Shown here in pieces: positions 18,815 to 27,183 of a DNA stretch of 64,000 bases. The DNA lies in contig JAIOAQ010000011.1 of assembly GCA_019873735.1 (NCBI GenBank), forward strand, positions 1 through 64,000, given 5' to 3'. Below the pieces are notes generated by a model. That model ran no database searches. It was not told the origin of the DNA and worked only from the letters and a program-made list of their open reading frames with translations. Every line of letters starts with the position of its first letter. Within the stretch, counting starts at the first letter, position 1. The stretch is from Chloroflexota bacterium. GTDB lineage: Bacteria > Chloroflexota > Anaerolineae > Anaerolineales > Villigracilaceae. The position numbers were made by a program, and so were the translations under genes.

Positions 18815-19897
18815 ATGTCGCAAGCCATCCTGTCAACTCCGCGCGCTGATGGTTTTTACATGCCTGCCGAGTGGGCGCCGCACGCTGGCACCTGGATGCT
18901 GTGGCCCCAACGGCCGGATAACTGGCGCTTTCGCGGCAAGCCTGCGCAAAAGGCTTTTTCGGTTGTCGCCAGAGTCATCCGCCGTTTCGAACCGGTGACA
19001 ATGGGCGCTAATCCCGATCAATTTGCGATTGCCCGGCAGATTCTTCCGAGCGATGTGCGCGTGGTTGAACTTTCAAACAATGACGCCTGGATGCGCGACT
19101 GCGGCCCCACCTTCGTCGTCAACGGTCAGGGCGAGGTGCGCCTGGTGAACTGGCAATTCAATGCCTGGGGCGGGCTGTATCAGGATTGGTCACTGGATGA
19201 AATGGTGCCGCTCAAAGTGGCCGAATTGGAAGGCCTGGATTACTATAATGCGCCTTTGATTCTGGAAGGCGGCTCCATTCATGTGGATGGCGAAGGCACC
19301 CTGCTGACGACCGAGCAATGTCTGCTCAACGAAAATCGCAACCCGCACCTTTCGCGGCGGGAGATTGAGAACTACCTGCGTGAGTACACTGGCGCGGAGA
19401 AAATCCTGTGGCTGGGAGATGGCGTCTATAACGATGAGACTGATGGGCATGTGGACAACCTGGCCTGTTTCCTGCGCCCCGGCGTGGTGGCGCTCACCTG
19501 GACCAACGACCGCAACGACCCGCAGTATCCCATCTCAAAAGATGCTTATGACCGGCTGAAGAAATTCACCGATGCCAAAGGCCGCCGCCTGGAAGTGGTG
19601 AAAATCCATCAGCCCGAACCGGTTTTGATTACGCAAGAAGAAGCCGCCGGAGTAATTCCGGTGGAAGGTACTTACCCGCGCAATGCCGGCGATCGGATGG
19701 CGGCCTCTTACATCAACTTCTATTTTTGCAATGGCGGCGCTGTTGTGCCGATTTTCGATGACCCCCACGACCAGCAGGCGCTGGATGTACTCCAGTCTGC
19801 CCTGCCGGAACGGGCGGTGATCGGTGTGCCGGCGCGCGAGATTTTGCTCGGCGGCGGCAACATCCACTGCATTACACAGCAGCAGCCGGCGGGCTGA
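18815..19897 (+). CDS. aguA: Agmatine deiminase
   Basis: A 360-residue member of the guanidino-group-modifying (PPAD-type) fold. It starts with the family motif MPAEWAPHAGTWMLWPQRPD near residue 16, has NDAWMRDCGPTFV, LEGGSIHVDGEGTLLTTEQC, the catalytic His region NDETDGHVDNLACF, and the nucleophilic Cys in GGGNIHCITQQQP at the C-terminus. It hydrolyses agmatine to N-carbamoylputrescine and ammonia in the cytoplasm. It lies 33 bases after ptcA with an AGAAGGG site upstream, so it is in the same operon. A strong hairpin terminator follows. Confidence 0.95.
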   Translation: MSQAILSTPRADGFYMPAEWAPHAGTWMLWPQRPDNWRFRGKPAQKAFSVVARVIRRFEPVTMGANPDQFAIARQILPSDVRVVELSNNDAWMRDCGPTFVVNGQGEVRLVNWQFNAWGGLYQDWSLDEMVPLKVAELEGLDYYNAPLILEGGSIHVDGEGTLLTTEQCLLNENRNPHLSRREIENYLREYTGAEKILWLGDGVYNDETDGHVDNLACFLRPGVVALTWTNDRNDPQYPISKDAYDRLKKFTDAKGRRLEVVKIHQPEPVLITQEEAAGVIPVEGTYPRNAGDRMAASYINFYFCNGGAVVPIFDDPHDQQALDVLQSALPERAVIGVPAREILLGGGNIHCITQQQPAG

Positions 19898-19905
19898 CCA
19901 AAGCG

Positions 19906-19940
19906 CAGGGGCTGCCCGGACTTGCGGACAGCCCCTGTTT
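19906..19940. terminator. Terminator after aguA
   Basis: The hairpin CAGGGGCTG..CAGCCCCTG is followed by TTTGATTCTTT on the plus strand. It sits between convergent aguA and the DUF4332 gene. Confidence 0.75.
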
Positions 19941-19969
19941 GATTCTTTAACTCAGGCGGGGTTTGCTGC

Positions 19970-20374
19970 TTAGTATTGGACGACGCGCGGGAGTTTCTTG
20001 GCCTGTTCAATCCAGCCCTTTACGTTTTCCAGCGATGGCGTGCGGTTGACCAGGTTCTTGGCGGCATTTGCCTCAAGCATAGCCTTGTGTAAGTTTTCGG
20101 CTTTGCGTTGGGCCAGTTCGGCCACAGTATCTACGCCGGCCTCTTCGAGCAGATCGGCAAATTCAGGCCCGACACCCTTGATGCGGAACAGGTCGGCGTG
20201 ATTAACCCATTCCAGAATCAGTTTGCTGCTGATGCCGGTGGCCTTTTCAATTTCCTCGCGGCTTTTGGCGGTTGCGCCCTGTTTTAGCAACGCGTCAGCC
20301 GAGCCGATGCCGGCTTTTTTTAACTTTTCTTGGTAAGCAGGCCCAATGCCTTCAATCGCGCTGAGTTGGTACAT
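19970..20374 (-). CDS. DUF4332 helix-hairpin-helix protein
   Basis: A 134-residue protein with two HhH-type repeats: LSAIEGIGPAYQEKLKKAGI near residues 4-23 and FRIKGVGPEFADLLEEAGVD near residues 62-81. The I-x-G-I/V-G-P pattern is the DNA-backbone-binding hairpin also used in protein contacts. This matches DUF4332, an abundant small family without a settled function. Single gene, with an AAGGAG site before the ATG and a TATAAT on the minus strand at 20453-20448. It would be cytosolic, as no signal or membrane segment is present. Confidence 0.8.
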   Translation of the reverse strand: MYQLSAIEGIGPAYQEKLKKAGIGSADALLKQGATAKSREEIEKATGISSKLILEWVNHADLFRIKGVGPEFADLLEEAGVDTVAELAQRKAENLHKAMLEANAAKNLVNRTPSLENVKGWIEQAKKLPRVVQY

Positions 20375-20518
20375 TTTTTAACTCCTTCTTTGTACATGCA
20401 GAACTTTTGTTAGAAAGCCCTATCGGTTAAGAGCCATAGATAAATCCATTATAGCAAACTTACTCGTTTTTTTGTGCGCCTTGAGGATGAGTTCACAAGC
20501 TGTTTGGGTGATATCCTC

Positions 20519-20623
20519 ATTGCCTGCCCTTAACCCTCCCACAGGTTAGAAAAGCGCTGACGGTCAAGGCGAAGCCTTGTGTTTTGGACGTTGCGCCGAA
20601 ACCTGCGGCAGGGGGGCGGTTGC
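20519..20623 (-). repeat. Palindromic-ended intergenic repeat, copy C (degenerate, reverse orientation)
   Basis: It runs from ATTGCCTGCCCTTAACCCTC to GGGGGGCGGTTGC, with inner arms CCTCCCACAGGTT and AACCTGCGGCAGG and the block TTTTGGACGTTGCGCCGAAA. It ends seven bases from the YhhN-family stop codon. Confidence 0.75.
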
Positions 20624-20629
20624 GTTATA

Positions 20630-21304
20630 TTACTGAAATTGCAGAATGGCGCCTGCAACAAGGCCAATTTGCCCCAGTTGATAAGTGAGCATGATGATGA
20701 AACGTCCGCGCTGCGTGGGGGCTTCGAACCGATAAAGCGCTTGATTGATATCCGAGAGGAAAAATAATCCTGCCCCCAGAAAGACCATAGCCGCCGGCAG
20801 GGGTTTCCAATCGGGCCGCGAAAGAGTCAGGGTGGCCGAAAGCAGCATCAGGGTAATTGCAATCACATAGGCCAGTATCGGTGCTTTGAGATTTTGCAGG
20901 CCTTTTCTCGTCAGGGCGGCTGCAATGCGGCGGTAGACACGCGTGGCCATCAATGTGTAGGTGAGCGCAAAAAGCAGACTCCAGGCGGTTAGTTGCGGCA
21001 AAGGCGTGTTGAAGCCGATGGTGTAGCAAATATGTGTCAGCAGAAAAGCAAACAGGCCGGCCATCAGCCAGTTGCCCGGTAAAAGCAAGAAGATGTCGCC
21101 AAGCGCCGAGAAGAGAATGGCCAGCCCAAACCAGGTCAGGGCGGGTGCCGGGCCGCGTGCTGCCAGGAAATAGAGCAACAGGCATACAATCATTGCCGGC
21201 TTGGCAATGATTTCCAGCGGCCGGTTGACCTTGTAGGCGTCATATACCGCAATCCAGTTCAGGATTGCAAAGACAAGGGATAGTCCAAGAAAAATGAAAG
21301 CCAC
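20630..21304 (-). CDS. YhhN/TMEM86-family membrane protein (lysoplasmalogenase-like)
   Basis: A 224-residue protein with about eight transmembrane segments. The family pattern is visible: EIIAKPAMIVCLLLYFL near residue 31, FSALGDIFLLLP near 85, HICYTIGF, and LGAGLFFLSD near 180. These conserved Lys, Asp and His residues line the presumed active site. Family members hydrolyse the vinyl-ether bond of lysoplasmalogens (TMEM86B); bacterial function is less certain. The start is GTG at 21304, overlapping the TAG stop of era by one base, so it is translationally coupled to era. Confidence 0.85.
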   Translation of the reverse strand: MAFIFLGLSLVFAILNWIAVYDAYKVNRPLEIIAKPAMIVCLLLYFLAARGPAPALTWFGLAILFSALGDIFLLLPGNWLMAGLFAFLLTHICYTIGFNTPLPQLTAWSLLFALTYTLMATRVYRRIAAALTRKGLQNLKAPILAYVIAITLMLLSATLTLSRPDWKPLPAAMVFLGAGLFFLSDINQALYRFEAPTQRGRFIIMLTYQLGQIGLVAGAILQFQ

Positions 21305-22212
21305 TATTTCCTCTTTAGACGGTAGCCAAAACGCCTGAGCAATTCTTCCTTGTTGCGCCAGCCTTCCAATACTTTGACACGCAGCGCCAGAAATACCTTG
21401 CGCCCGCTCATCGCCTCAATTTCTTGCCGGGCGGTTGAGCCAATTTTCTTGAGCATTGCCCCGCCTTGTCCAATGACAATGCCCTTTTGCGACTCGCGTT
21501 CTACAAACAAGGTGGCGGCAATATATGCATTGCCGTTTTCGCGTTCGTTGAATTGATCGACGCGTACGACGATACAATGCGGCACTTCATCTCGCAAGTG
21601 CAGCAGGCAGGCTTCCCGAATCAGGTCGGCGGCGATCTCGCGCTCGTACAGGTCGGTGATTTGATCTTCGGGGAATTCGGCCGGGCGCACGGGAAGGCGT
21701 TCGATCAAGGCCGTCAGCAGACCGTCCAACCCGGAACCGGTCGCGGCTGAGATGGACAGAGTCAGCGCTTCGCGCGGGACCAGAGCCTGATACGCCTTGA
21801 GACGCGCTTCCAACGCCTCGGCCTGGATCAGGTCTGCTTTGTTGAGCGCCAGCACGAGCGGAGTCTGAACCGGCAGGCTGGAGAGACGGGATGCAATCAT
21901 CCGGTCTTCCTCGGTCGGATCGGTTGAAGCATCCACCAGCCAGAGGACGCTGTCCACATCTTTCAGGGCTTCCTCCGCCGTCTGGTTTAATATCTCACCC
22001 AGTTTGTGCCGCGGGGTATGCAGGCCGGGCGTATCTACAAAAATCACTTGGGCCGAATCGATGGTCAGAATGCCCAATTGCGTGCGGCGGGTCGTTTGCG
22101 GGCGCGGCGAAACCGCTGCCACCTTTTGCCCAAGCAGAGCATTGATGAGGGTTGATTTTCCTACGTTTGGGCGGCCAATCACGGCCACAAAGCCGGAACG
22201 AAACTCGGTCAT
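21304..22212 (-). CDS. era: Ribosome-assembly GTPase Era
   Basis: A 302-residue protein. The GTPase domain has G1 GRPNVGKST near 13-21, G2 in RRTQLGI, G3 DTPGL and G4 NKAD. The C-terminal KH domain has the Era-specific IVIGQGGAMLKKIGSTAR followed by REIEAMSG. Era binds the 3' end of 16S rRNA during 30S maturation. Length is typical. A TAGACT box ends six bases before the ATG and no ribosome binding site is present, so the transcript is probably leaderless. It overlaps the YhhN-family start by one base. Confidence 0.97.
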   Translation of the reverse strand: MTEFRSGFVAVIGRPNVGKSTLINALLGQKVAAVSPRPQTTRRTQLGILTIDSAQVIFVDTPGLHTPRHKLGEILNQTAEEALKDVDSVLWLVDASTDPTEEDRMIASRLSSLPVQTPLVLALNKADLIQAEALEARLKAYQALVPREALTLSISAATGSGLDGLLTALIERLPVRPAEFPEDQITDLYEREIAADLIREACLLHLRDEVPHCIVVRVDQFNERENGNAYIAATLFVERESQKGIVIGQGGAMLKKIGSTARQEIEAMSGRKVFLALRVKVLEGWRNKEELLRRFGYRLKRK

Positions 22213-22218
22213 AACCCT

Positions 22219-22224
22219 AGTCTA
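22219..22224 (-). promoter_or_regulatory. -10 box of a leaderless era promoter
   Basis: TAGACT on the minus strand, six bases (agggtt), then the era ATG. It fits the same spacing seen for rsmI, comEC, rluA-type and others in this window. Confidence 0.4.
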
Positions 22225-22345
22225 TCATGAAATTTGGGGATGGATTGAAACCCTTTGTGAAATTTGCGCTTGCCCTTCAACGCGGTGACTTGCCTGCATG
22301 CAGCGGCAAGGCAATCCAGATTGGGCATGACTGCAAAATGAAGCG

Positions 22346-22372
22346 TTGCTTTTTGTGTTTTTGTAATATAAT
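22346..22372 (+). promoter_or_regulatory. Possible promoter of the YbjN-like gene
   Basis: TTGCTT, 15 bases, then TATAAT, about 105 bases before the ATG. The spacing is short, so only the -10 is convincing. The 270-base gap between era and this gene otherwise shows nothing recognisable. Confidence 0.35.
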
Positions 22373-22482
22373 CTAATTGTAGAGGAGACGGCTATTATAG
22401 CCTGTCAGAAATGGGGTGACAATCTGTAATAACCGTTTCATTTTACCAGAGACCACATTCACTATATTTCAGGAGGAACCAG

Positions 22483-22884
22483 ATGACCACCCCAACCCTC
22501 GACCAGAATCGGGAGCAGATTAGCAACCATCTGCGCTTTCTGGGCTATGATGTCAACCTGCAAGACAAGACCATTTTTGCCCGTCACCCCAACAAACCGA
22601 ATATGATGCTCAAGGTTTTCACAGAAGGCGCTCTCGTCACGGCCATTTATGGCTGTCAAGACATAGCCAAGCGTGATCGGGCTGGATACCTTGAGTTTAT
22701 CAATACCGCCAACGCTAACGCAGGAATTTCGCGCTATTACTGCGATAAAGATGCCGATTTCTTTGTGGAGGCCTGGTATTCGGGCGATTACGATAAGACG
22801 AACTTCAGCCGCTTTTTGGAACTTTGGGATAACGACTTTGGGAAACTGGTGAAAGTTCCCGGAGTCGAAAAGTATCTAAAATAA
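22483..22884 (+). CDS. YbjN-like small soluble protein
   Basis: A 133-residue cytosolic protein with no membrane segment. The sequence LRFLGYDVNLQDKTIFARHP followed by MMLKVFTEGALVTAIYGC, and a helix with YLEFINTANANAGISRYYCD, has the alternating beta-strand/helix layout of YbjN/type-III-chaperone-like folds, whose role is not established. A strong AGGAGG lies seven bases before the ATG. Recognition of the family is by layout and moderately secure. It is monocistronic or weakly linked to comEC 78 bases downstream. Confidence 0.6.
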   Translation: MTTPTLDQNREQISNHLRFLGYDVNLQDKTIFARHPNKPNMMLKVFTEGALVTAIYGCQDIAKRDRAGYLEFINTANANAGISRYYCDKDADFFVEAWYSGDYDKTNFSRFLELWDNDFGKLVKVPGVEKYLK

Positions 22885-22950
22885 GCATGTTGCGGCGATA
22901 AGCCTTTGCTCAAAATTGCCCTGCTGTTTCCGGCGGGGCAATTTTTGCTG

Positions 22951-22956
22951 TACAAT
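22951..22956 (+). promoter_or_regulatory. -10 box of a leaderless comEC promoter
   Basis: TACAAT, six bases (caagcc), then GTG at 22963. This placement is the main reason for choosing the GTG as start. Confidence 0.45.
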
Positions 22957-22962
22957 CAAGCC

Positions 22963-25404
22963 GTGCGAACCTTTCCCTTGTTCTGGCTTTCACTGGCTTT
23001 TATTGCCGGCATCCTGGCGGCGGCGCGGCTGGCCTATCCTGCCGGCGGGTGGCTGATTCTGGCAGGGGTGTGTTTGCTCGTCGGCTTAACCGGTTATTTT
23101 GTTTCCCGGCGGCGGTCGTCTAAAAGCCGTTTCCCCATCTTTCTCTTTCTGTTGACGGCGTTTTGCCTGGGCGCGGCGCGCTATCAGGTCAATGTGCCGG
23201 AAATGACTCCCGCGTTTATTGCCTGGTATAACGACCGGGAGTATGAAACGCTGGTCACGGGCGTGTTGATTGAGCCGCCGGATGTGCGCGACACCTACCA
23301 GAATTTGCGTCTGCGGGTGGAGAGCGTGGACACCGGCAACCCCGAGCCCCTCCCTGTCTCTGGCCTGCTGCTGGCACGCTTGCCAAATGGCGAAAGTTAC
23401 CATTACGGCGACCGTCTGCGCCTGCGCGGCAAACTCCAAACCCCGCCTGAAAACGAAGATTTCTCTTACCGCGACTACCTGGCCCGCTATGGGATTCACA
23501 GCCTGATGACCAATGCCGAGGCAACGCGTTTGCCTGGCCGCGGTGGAAATTTGCTGATGACGGTTGTGTATGCGCTCAAGGCGCGCGCCCTGGAAAATAT
23601 TTATCACATTTTCCCCGACCCAGAGGCTTCTCTGCTGGCCGGCATTTTGCTTGGCGTGGACAATGGCCTGCCGCCGGGTTTGCAGCAGGCTTTTAAAGAT
23701 ACCGGCACGGCGCATATTATCGCCATTTCCGGCTTTAACATTGCGATTATTGCCGGGCTGTTTTTCAATCTTTTCGGCCGCCTGCTTGGACAGCAGCGCG
23801 GCGCGCTTGCAGCAGTCCTTGGCATTGCCCTTTACACTATTCTGGTGGGCGCAGATGCGGCAGTCGTTCGTGCCGCCATTATGGGCACCCTTTCGCTCTT
23901 TGCCCGGCAGATAGGCCGCCGGCAGGATGGACTCAACACGCTGACTTTTACCGGCGCGCTGATGGCCGCCTGGAATCCGCTTGTGTTGGGCGACGTTGGC
24001 TTTCAACTTTCTTTTGGGGCCACGCTCGGCCTGATCCTTTATGCTCAACCCATGCAAGATTGGTTTGCCGGCCTGATGACCAGACACTTCGAGGCCAGTA
24101 CGGCCCGCCGGGTGGCTGCATGGGTGGGGGAATATTTCCTCTTCACGCTGGCAGCGCAACTGACCACCTTGCCCATCATGGCCTACCACTTCAAGCGCAT
24201 CTCGCTCATTGCCCTGATTGCCAATCCCTTTATTTTGCCTGTCCAGCCGCCGGTCATGATTGTCAGCGGACTGGCGCTTTTAGTCAGCCTCATCTTCCTG
24301 CCGCTGGGTCAGATTGTGGCTCTGGCAGCCTGGCCGTTCAGCGCCTATACAATCCGCATGGTGGAATTTTTCCATCAACTGCCGAACGGCGTGATCGTCT
24401 TGGGAAATGCCAGCCTGTGGTTTGTCATCCTGTTCTATGCGGCGCTTCTTTTCTGGACCTTGGGCCGCTCCCGCTTAACCAGCCTTCGCCTGGCTGTGAG
24501 TCCAGCAGCCGTGCTGACCTCACTGGCTCTGCTGACCTTTTTGATTTGGCGGCAGGCGTTTGCCGCTCCCGATGGCAAATTGCACCTCACATTTCTTGAC
24601 GTTGGCTCAGGCGATGCGATTTTGATTCAAACGCCTGCAGGCCGCAACGTGCTGATTAACGGCGGCCCTAGCCCTTCCCTGCTCTCTGACGGACTGGGGC
24701 GCCGCCTGCCGCCTCTTGAGAGACGCCTGGACTGGTTGGTGGTCGCTTCAACTCAGGAAGAACAGATCGCGGCTTTGCCGCGTGTCTTAGAGCGCTTCCC
24801 TCCGCGGCGCGTGCTTTGGGCCGGCAATGCACAGGCGTCGTATGCAGCGCGCAGCCTGGATCGCTGGCTGACCGAACAGGCCGTGCCGGTTACTCAGGCA
24901 GAAGCCGGTCAGATACTGGACTTGGGGCAGGGCGCCCAAATCCGTGTCCTATCAGTTGGGCCGCGCGGAGCCATTCTGCTGGTGGAATGGGGGACTTTAC
25001 GCGTCCTTTTGCCCTGCGGCCTGGATTTTGATCAAATCGAAGGGCTGGATTCTGGCCGTGCTGTTGGGCCGGTCTCGGCGCTTCTGCTGGCCGAGCGCGG
25101 CTATGCCCCGGCCAATCCGCCGGAGTGGATTCGGGCGCTCAACCCGCAGGTAGTCATTATCAGTGTGGCGGCCGACGATCCATACGGGCAACCCGATAAG
25201 GCGACGCTTGAAAACCTCTCGGATTACAATCTTTTGCGCACCGATTTGAATGGCTGGATTCACCTTTCAAGCGATGGCCAGTCTCTGTGGCTGGAGGTGG
25301 AACGCGGTGCGATGACGCCGATCCTGGATACACCATCATTGCCGCAGCAGGTTGAATCCACCCCTCGGCCTGAGGATTTTGATCTGGGATTGGTGGGAGA
25401 TTAA
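22963..25404 (+). CDS. comEC: ComEC/Rec2-family DNA-uptake channel with a degenerate beta-lactamase-like domain
   Basis: An 813-residue protein (GTG start; a TTG at 22906 is possible). It has N-terminal helices, the OB-like DUF4131 region (about residues 60-200), then the Competence domain (about 210-480) with HIIAISGFNIAIIAG and AAVVRAAIMG, all typical of the inner-membrane channel for single-stranded DNA. The C-terminal domain (about 540-780) starts like a metallo-beta-lactamase, LTFLDVGSGDAILIQTPAGR. However, the HxHxDH ligand motif is replaced by VVASTQEEQIAAL near 590, and the IDGG motif reads INGG. Its nuclease activity is therefore probably lost. No other competence genes are nearby. 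Confidence 0.9.
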   Translation: MRTFPLFWLSLAFIAGILAAARLAYPAGGWLILAGVCLLVGLTGYFVSRRRSSKSRFPIFLFLLTAFCLGAARYQVNVPEMTPAFIAWYNDREYETLVTGVLIEPPDVRDTYQNLRLRVESVDTGNPEPLPVSGLLLARLPNGESYHYGDRLRLRGKLQTPPENEDFSYRDYLARYGIHSLMTNAEATRLPGRGGNLLMTVVYALKARALENIYHIFPDPEASLLAGILLGVDNGLPPGLQQAFKDTGTAHIIAISGFNIAIIAGLFFNLFGRLLGQQRGALAAVLGIALYTILVGADAAVVRAAIMGTLSLFARQIGRRQDGLNTLTFTGALMAAWNPLVLGDVGFQLSFGATLGLILYAQPMQDWFAGLMTRHFEASTARRVAAWVGEYFLFTLAAQLTTLPIMAYHFKRISLIALIANPFILPVQPPVMIVSGLALLVSLIFLPLGQIVALAAWPFSAYTIRMVEFFHQLPNGVIVLGNASLWFVILFYAALLFWTLGRSRLTSLRLAVSPAAVLTSLALLTFLIWRQAFAAPDGKLHLTFLDVGSGDAILIQTPAGRNVLINGGPSPSLLSDGLGRRLPPLERRLDWLVVASTQEEQIAALPRVLERFPPRRVLWAGNAQASYAARSLDRWLTEQAVPVTQAEAGQILDLGQGAQIRVLSVGPRGAILLVEWGTLRVLLPCGLDFDQIEGLDSGRAVGPVSALLLAERGYAPANPPEWIRALNPQVVIISVAADDPYGQPDKATLENLSDYNLLRTDLNGWIHLSSDGQSLWLEVERGAMTPILDTPSLPQQVESTPRPEDFDLGLVGD

Positions 25405-25508
25405 GCCCATCGAACGGGGAGAAGCAATTTCTTAAGCCTTTTTTCAGCCTTCTGTCATAAAATAGAGAGAATGTATATCGTTTTTATCCCTATTTCGAGG
25501 ATGTGCTT

Positions 25509-26471
25509 ATGACCGCTGCTTTCAAGTCTGTGCCTGTTCGGCCTTCTGAAATTACGCCCAAACATGTGTATCTCTCGCGGCGCGAGTTTCTCAAGGGTCT
25601 TGGCGTGTTGGCGGGCGCGGCTGTGCTCTCGGCCTGTGGTCTTCTTCCGGATGAAGCCGAGCAGGCCACGGGTCCGGTAAATGAACCGCAGGCTGTTGGG
25701 AAAAAGGACGAGATGGGCAATCCCGTCAACACTTATCAGGACATTACCCATTACAATAATTTCTACGAGTTCAGCACAGACAAGGCTGCTGTGGCCCGGC
25801 TGGCCGAGAACTTCCGCACTTCTCCCTGGACGCTTGAAGTCTATGGGCTGGTAAACCGCCCGCGTACGTTTGGGGTGGAAGATTTGCTGCGACTGTTCCC
25901 CCAGGAAGAGCGCATTTATCGTCTGCGGTGTGTTGAGGCCTGGAGTATGGTCATCCCGTGGAATGGCTTTCCGCTTGCCAGTCTCTTGCGTGAAGTAGAG
26001 CCAACCGGCAATGCAAGATATGTGCGCTTTGAGACGCTCTTTGACCCGCAGCAGATGCCTGGCTTGAAACAGCCATGGTATAACTGGCCGTATCAGGAAG
26101 GTTTAAGGTTGGACGAAGCCATGCATGACCTGACGCTTTTGGCTACGGGTCTATATGGTGAGCCCATGCCTGCCCAGAACGGCGCGCCGATCAGGCTGGT
26201 GGTGCCGTGGAAGTATGGGTTCAAGTCCATCAAATCTGTGGTCAAAATTGAACTGGTGGCCGAACAGCCGTCAACACTTTGGTCCAGCGCTGCGCCCGAT
26301 GAGTATGGTTTTTATGCGAACGTTAACCCGCACGTGGATCACCCGCGCTGGTCGCAGGCTACAGAGCGCCGGATTGGCGAACTTTCGCGCCGCGAGACGC
26401 TTATGTTCAATGGCTACGCTGAGGAAGTGGCGCATCTTTATGACGGTATGGATTTGAGCAAATACTATTGA
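25509..26471 (+). CDS. msrP: Protein-methionine-sulfoxide reductase catalytic subunit MsrP
   Basis: A 320-residue molybdopterin enzyme of the sulfite-oxidase fold. It has a twin-arginine signal [20 protein letters not shown] with RR at residues 24-25, followed by a Cys at 43 that could make it a lipoprotein. The molybdenum-ligand Cys is in [11 protein letters not shown] near residue 140; [12 protein letters not shown] and [18 protein letters not shown] are typical of MsrP. It repairs oxidised methionines in extracytoplasmic proteins, with electrons from MsrQ. The ATG at 25509 has GAGG eight bases upstream. The stop overlaps the MsrQ start. Confidence 0.95.
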   Translation: MTAAFKSVPVRPSEITPKHVYLSRREFLKGLGVLAGAAVLSACGLLPDEAEQATGPVNEPQAVGKKDEMGNPVNTYQDITHYNNFYEFSTDKAAVARLAENFRTSPWTLEVYGLVNRPRTFGVEDLLRLFPQEERIYRLRCVEAWSMVIPWNGFPLASLLREVEPTGNARYVRFETLFDPQQMPGLKQPWYNWPYQEGLRLDEAMHDLTLLATGLYGEPMPAQNGAPIRLVVPWKYGFKSIKSVVKIELVAEQPSTLWSSAAPDEYGFYANVNPHVDHPRWSQATERRIGELSRRETLMFNGYAEEVAHLYDGMDLSKYY

Positions 26472-27133
26472 TGAGCAGGTTTCGTTACACTCCGCTTCAG
26501 GTGGCGATACATGTGGGCGCCGCCTTTCCCCTTGTCCGTGTATTGTTTGATTTAATCACCGGCGGCTTGGGTCCCAATCCTGTTCAAAGCCTTGAACAGC
26601 GCACTGGACGTGCAGCCATTACGCTGCTGTTGCTCTCGCTGGCCTGCACGCCGCTTAACACGTTGTTTGGCTGGCGTGAATTACTGTTACGCCGCCGGGC
26701 GCTGGGGCTGTACGCTTTTCTTTATGCCTGCTTGCACGTGCTGATTTTTCTGGACGTGGACTATGGTTTGAACTGGCGTTTGATTCTGGATGCCGTCTTT
26801 GAAAAGCGCTTTATTCTGGTTGGCGCCGTCTCTTTTTTGCTGCTCATTCCGCTGGCAGTCACATCGTTTGATGTCTGGGTCAAGCGTTTGCGTAAGAACT
26901 GGAAGCGACTGCACCGGCTGGTTTATCTGATTGCGCCTTTGGCCATCTTGCATTTTGGCTGGGCGCGTAAGGGCGACTTTTTGCGTTTGCAGGGGGATGT
27001 GCTTCAGCCGGTGGTGTATGGGACAATCGTCATTTTCTTACTTGCTTTGCGCCTTCCCATTGTGCGCAAATCCGCCGTCTCTTTCCGGAACCGTATTTTG
27101 GCGCGTCGAGCCGGAGAATTTCCCGCCCGATAA
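26471..27133 (+). CDS. msrQ: Heme-binding membrane subunit MsrQ
   Basis: A 220-residue protein with six membrane helices of the ferric-reductase-like family. Family features are NPVQSLEQRTGRAAI in the first loop, LACTPL, RRALGLYAFLYACLHVLIFL with a heme-ligand His, RFILVGAVSFLLLIPLAVTS, and KRLHRLVYLIAPLAILHFGW with further His ligands. It passes electrons from the cytoplasmic side or quinones to MsrP. The ATG shares one base with the MsrP stop (TGATG), so translation is coupled. Confidence 0.95.
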   Translation: MSRFRYTPLQVAIHVGAAFPLVRVLFDLITGGLGPNPVQSLEQRTGRAAITLLLLSLACTPLNTLFGWRELLLRRRALGLYAFLYACLHVLIFLDVDYGLNWRLILDAVFEKRFILVGAVSFLLLIPLAVTSFDVWVKRLRKNWKRLHRLVYLIAPLAILHFGWARKGDFLRLQGDVLQPVVYGTIVIFLLALRLPIVRKSAVSFRNRILARRAGEFPAR

Positions 27134-27169
27134 GCCTGTTGCTTTACCCTCAAATAAACGCGCTTCTGA

Positions 27170-27175
27170 TATAAT
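27170..27175 (+). promoter_or_regulatory. -10 box directly before the DsbA-like gene
   Basis: TATAAT lies eight bases before the ATG at 27184, with no ribosome binding site (ctcctgct). The mRNA is probably leaderless or has a one- to two-base leader. Confidence 0.5.
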
Positions 27176-27183
27176 CTCCTGCT

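Noticed and set aside
22906-22962. TTG at 22906 as the comEC start
   Set aside because: No ribosome binding site; GTG at 22963 lies six bases after TACAAT like other leaderless genes here and starts at the first membrane helix. Not fully excluded.
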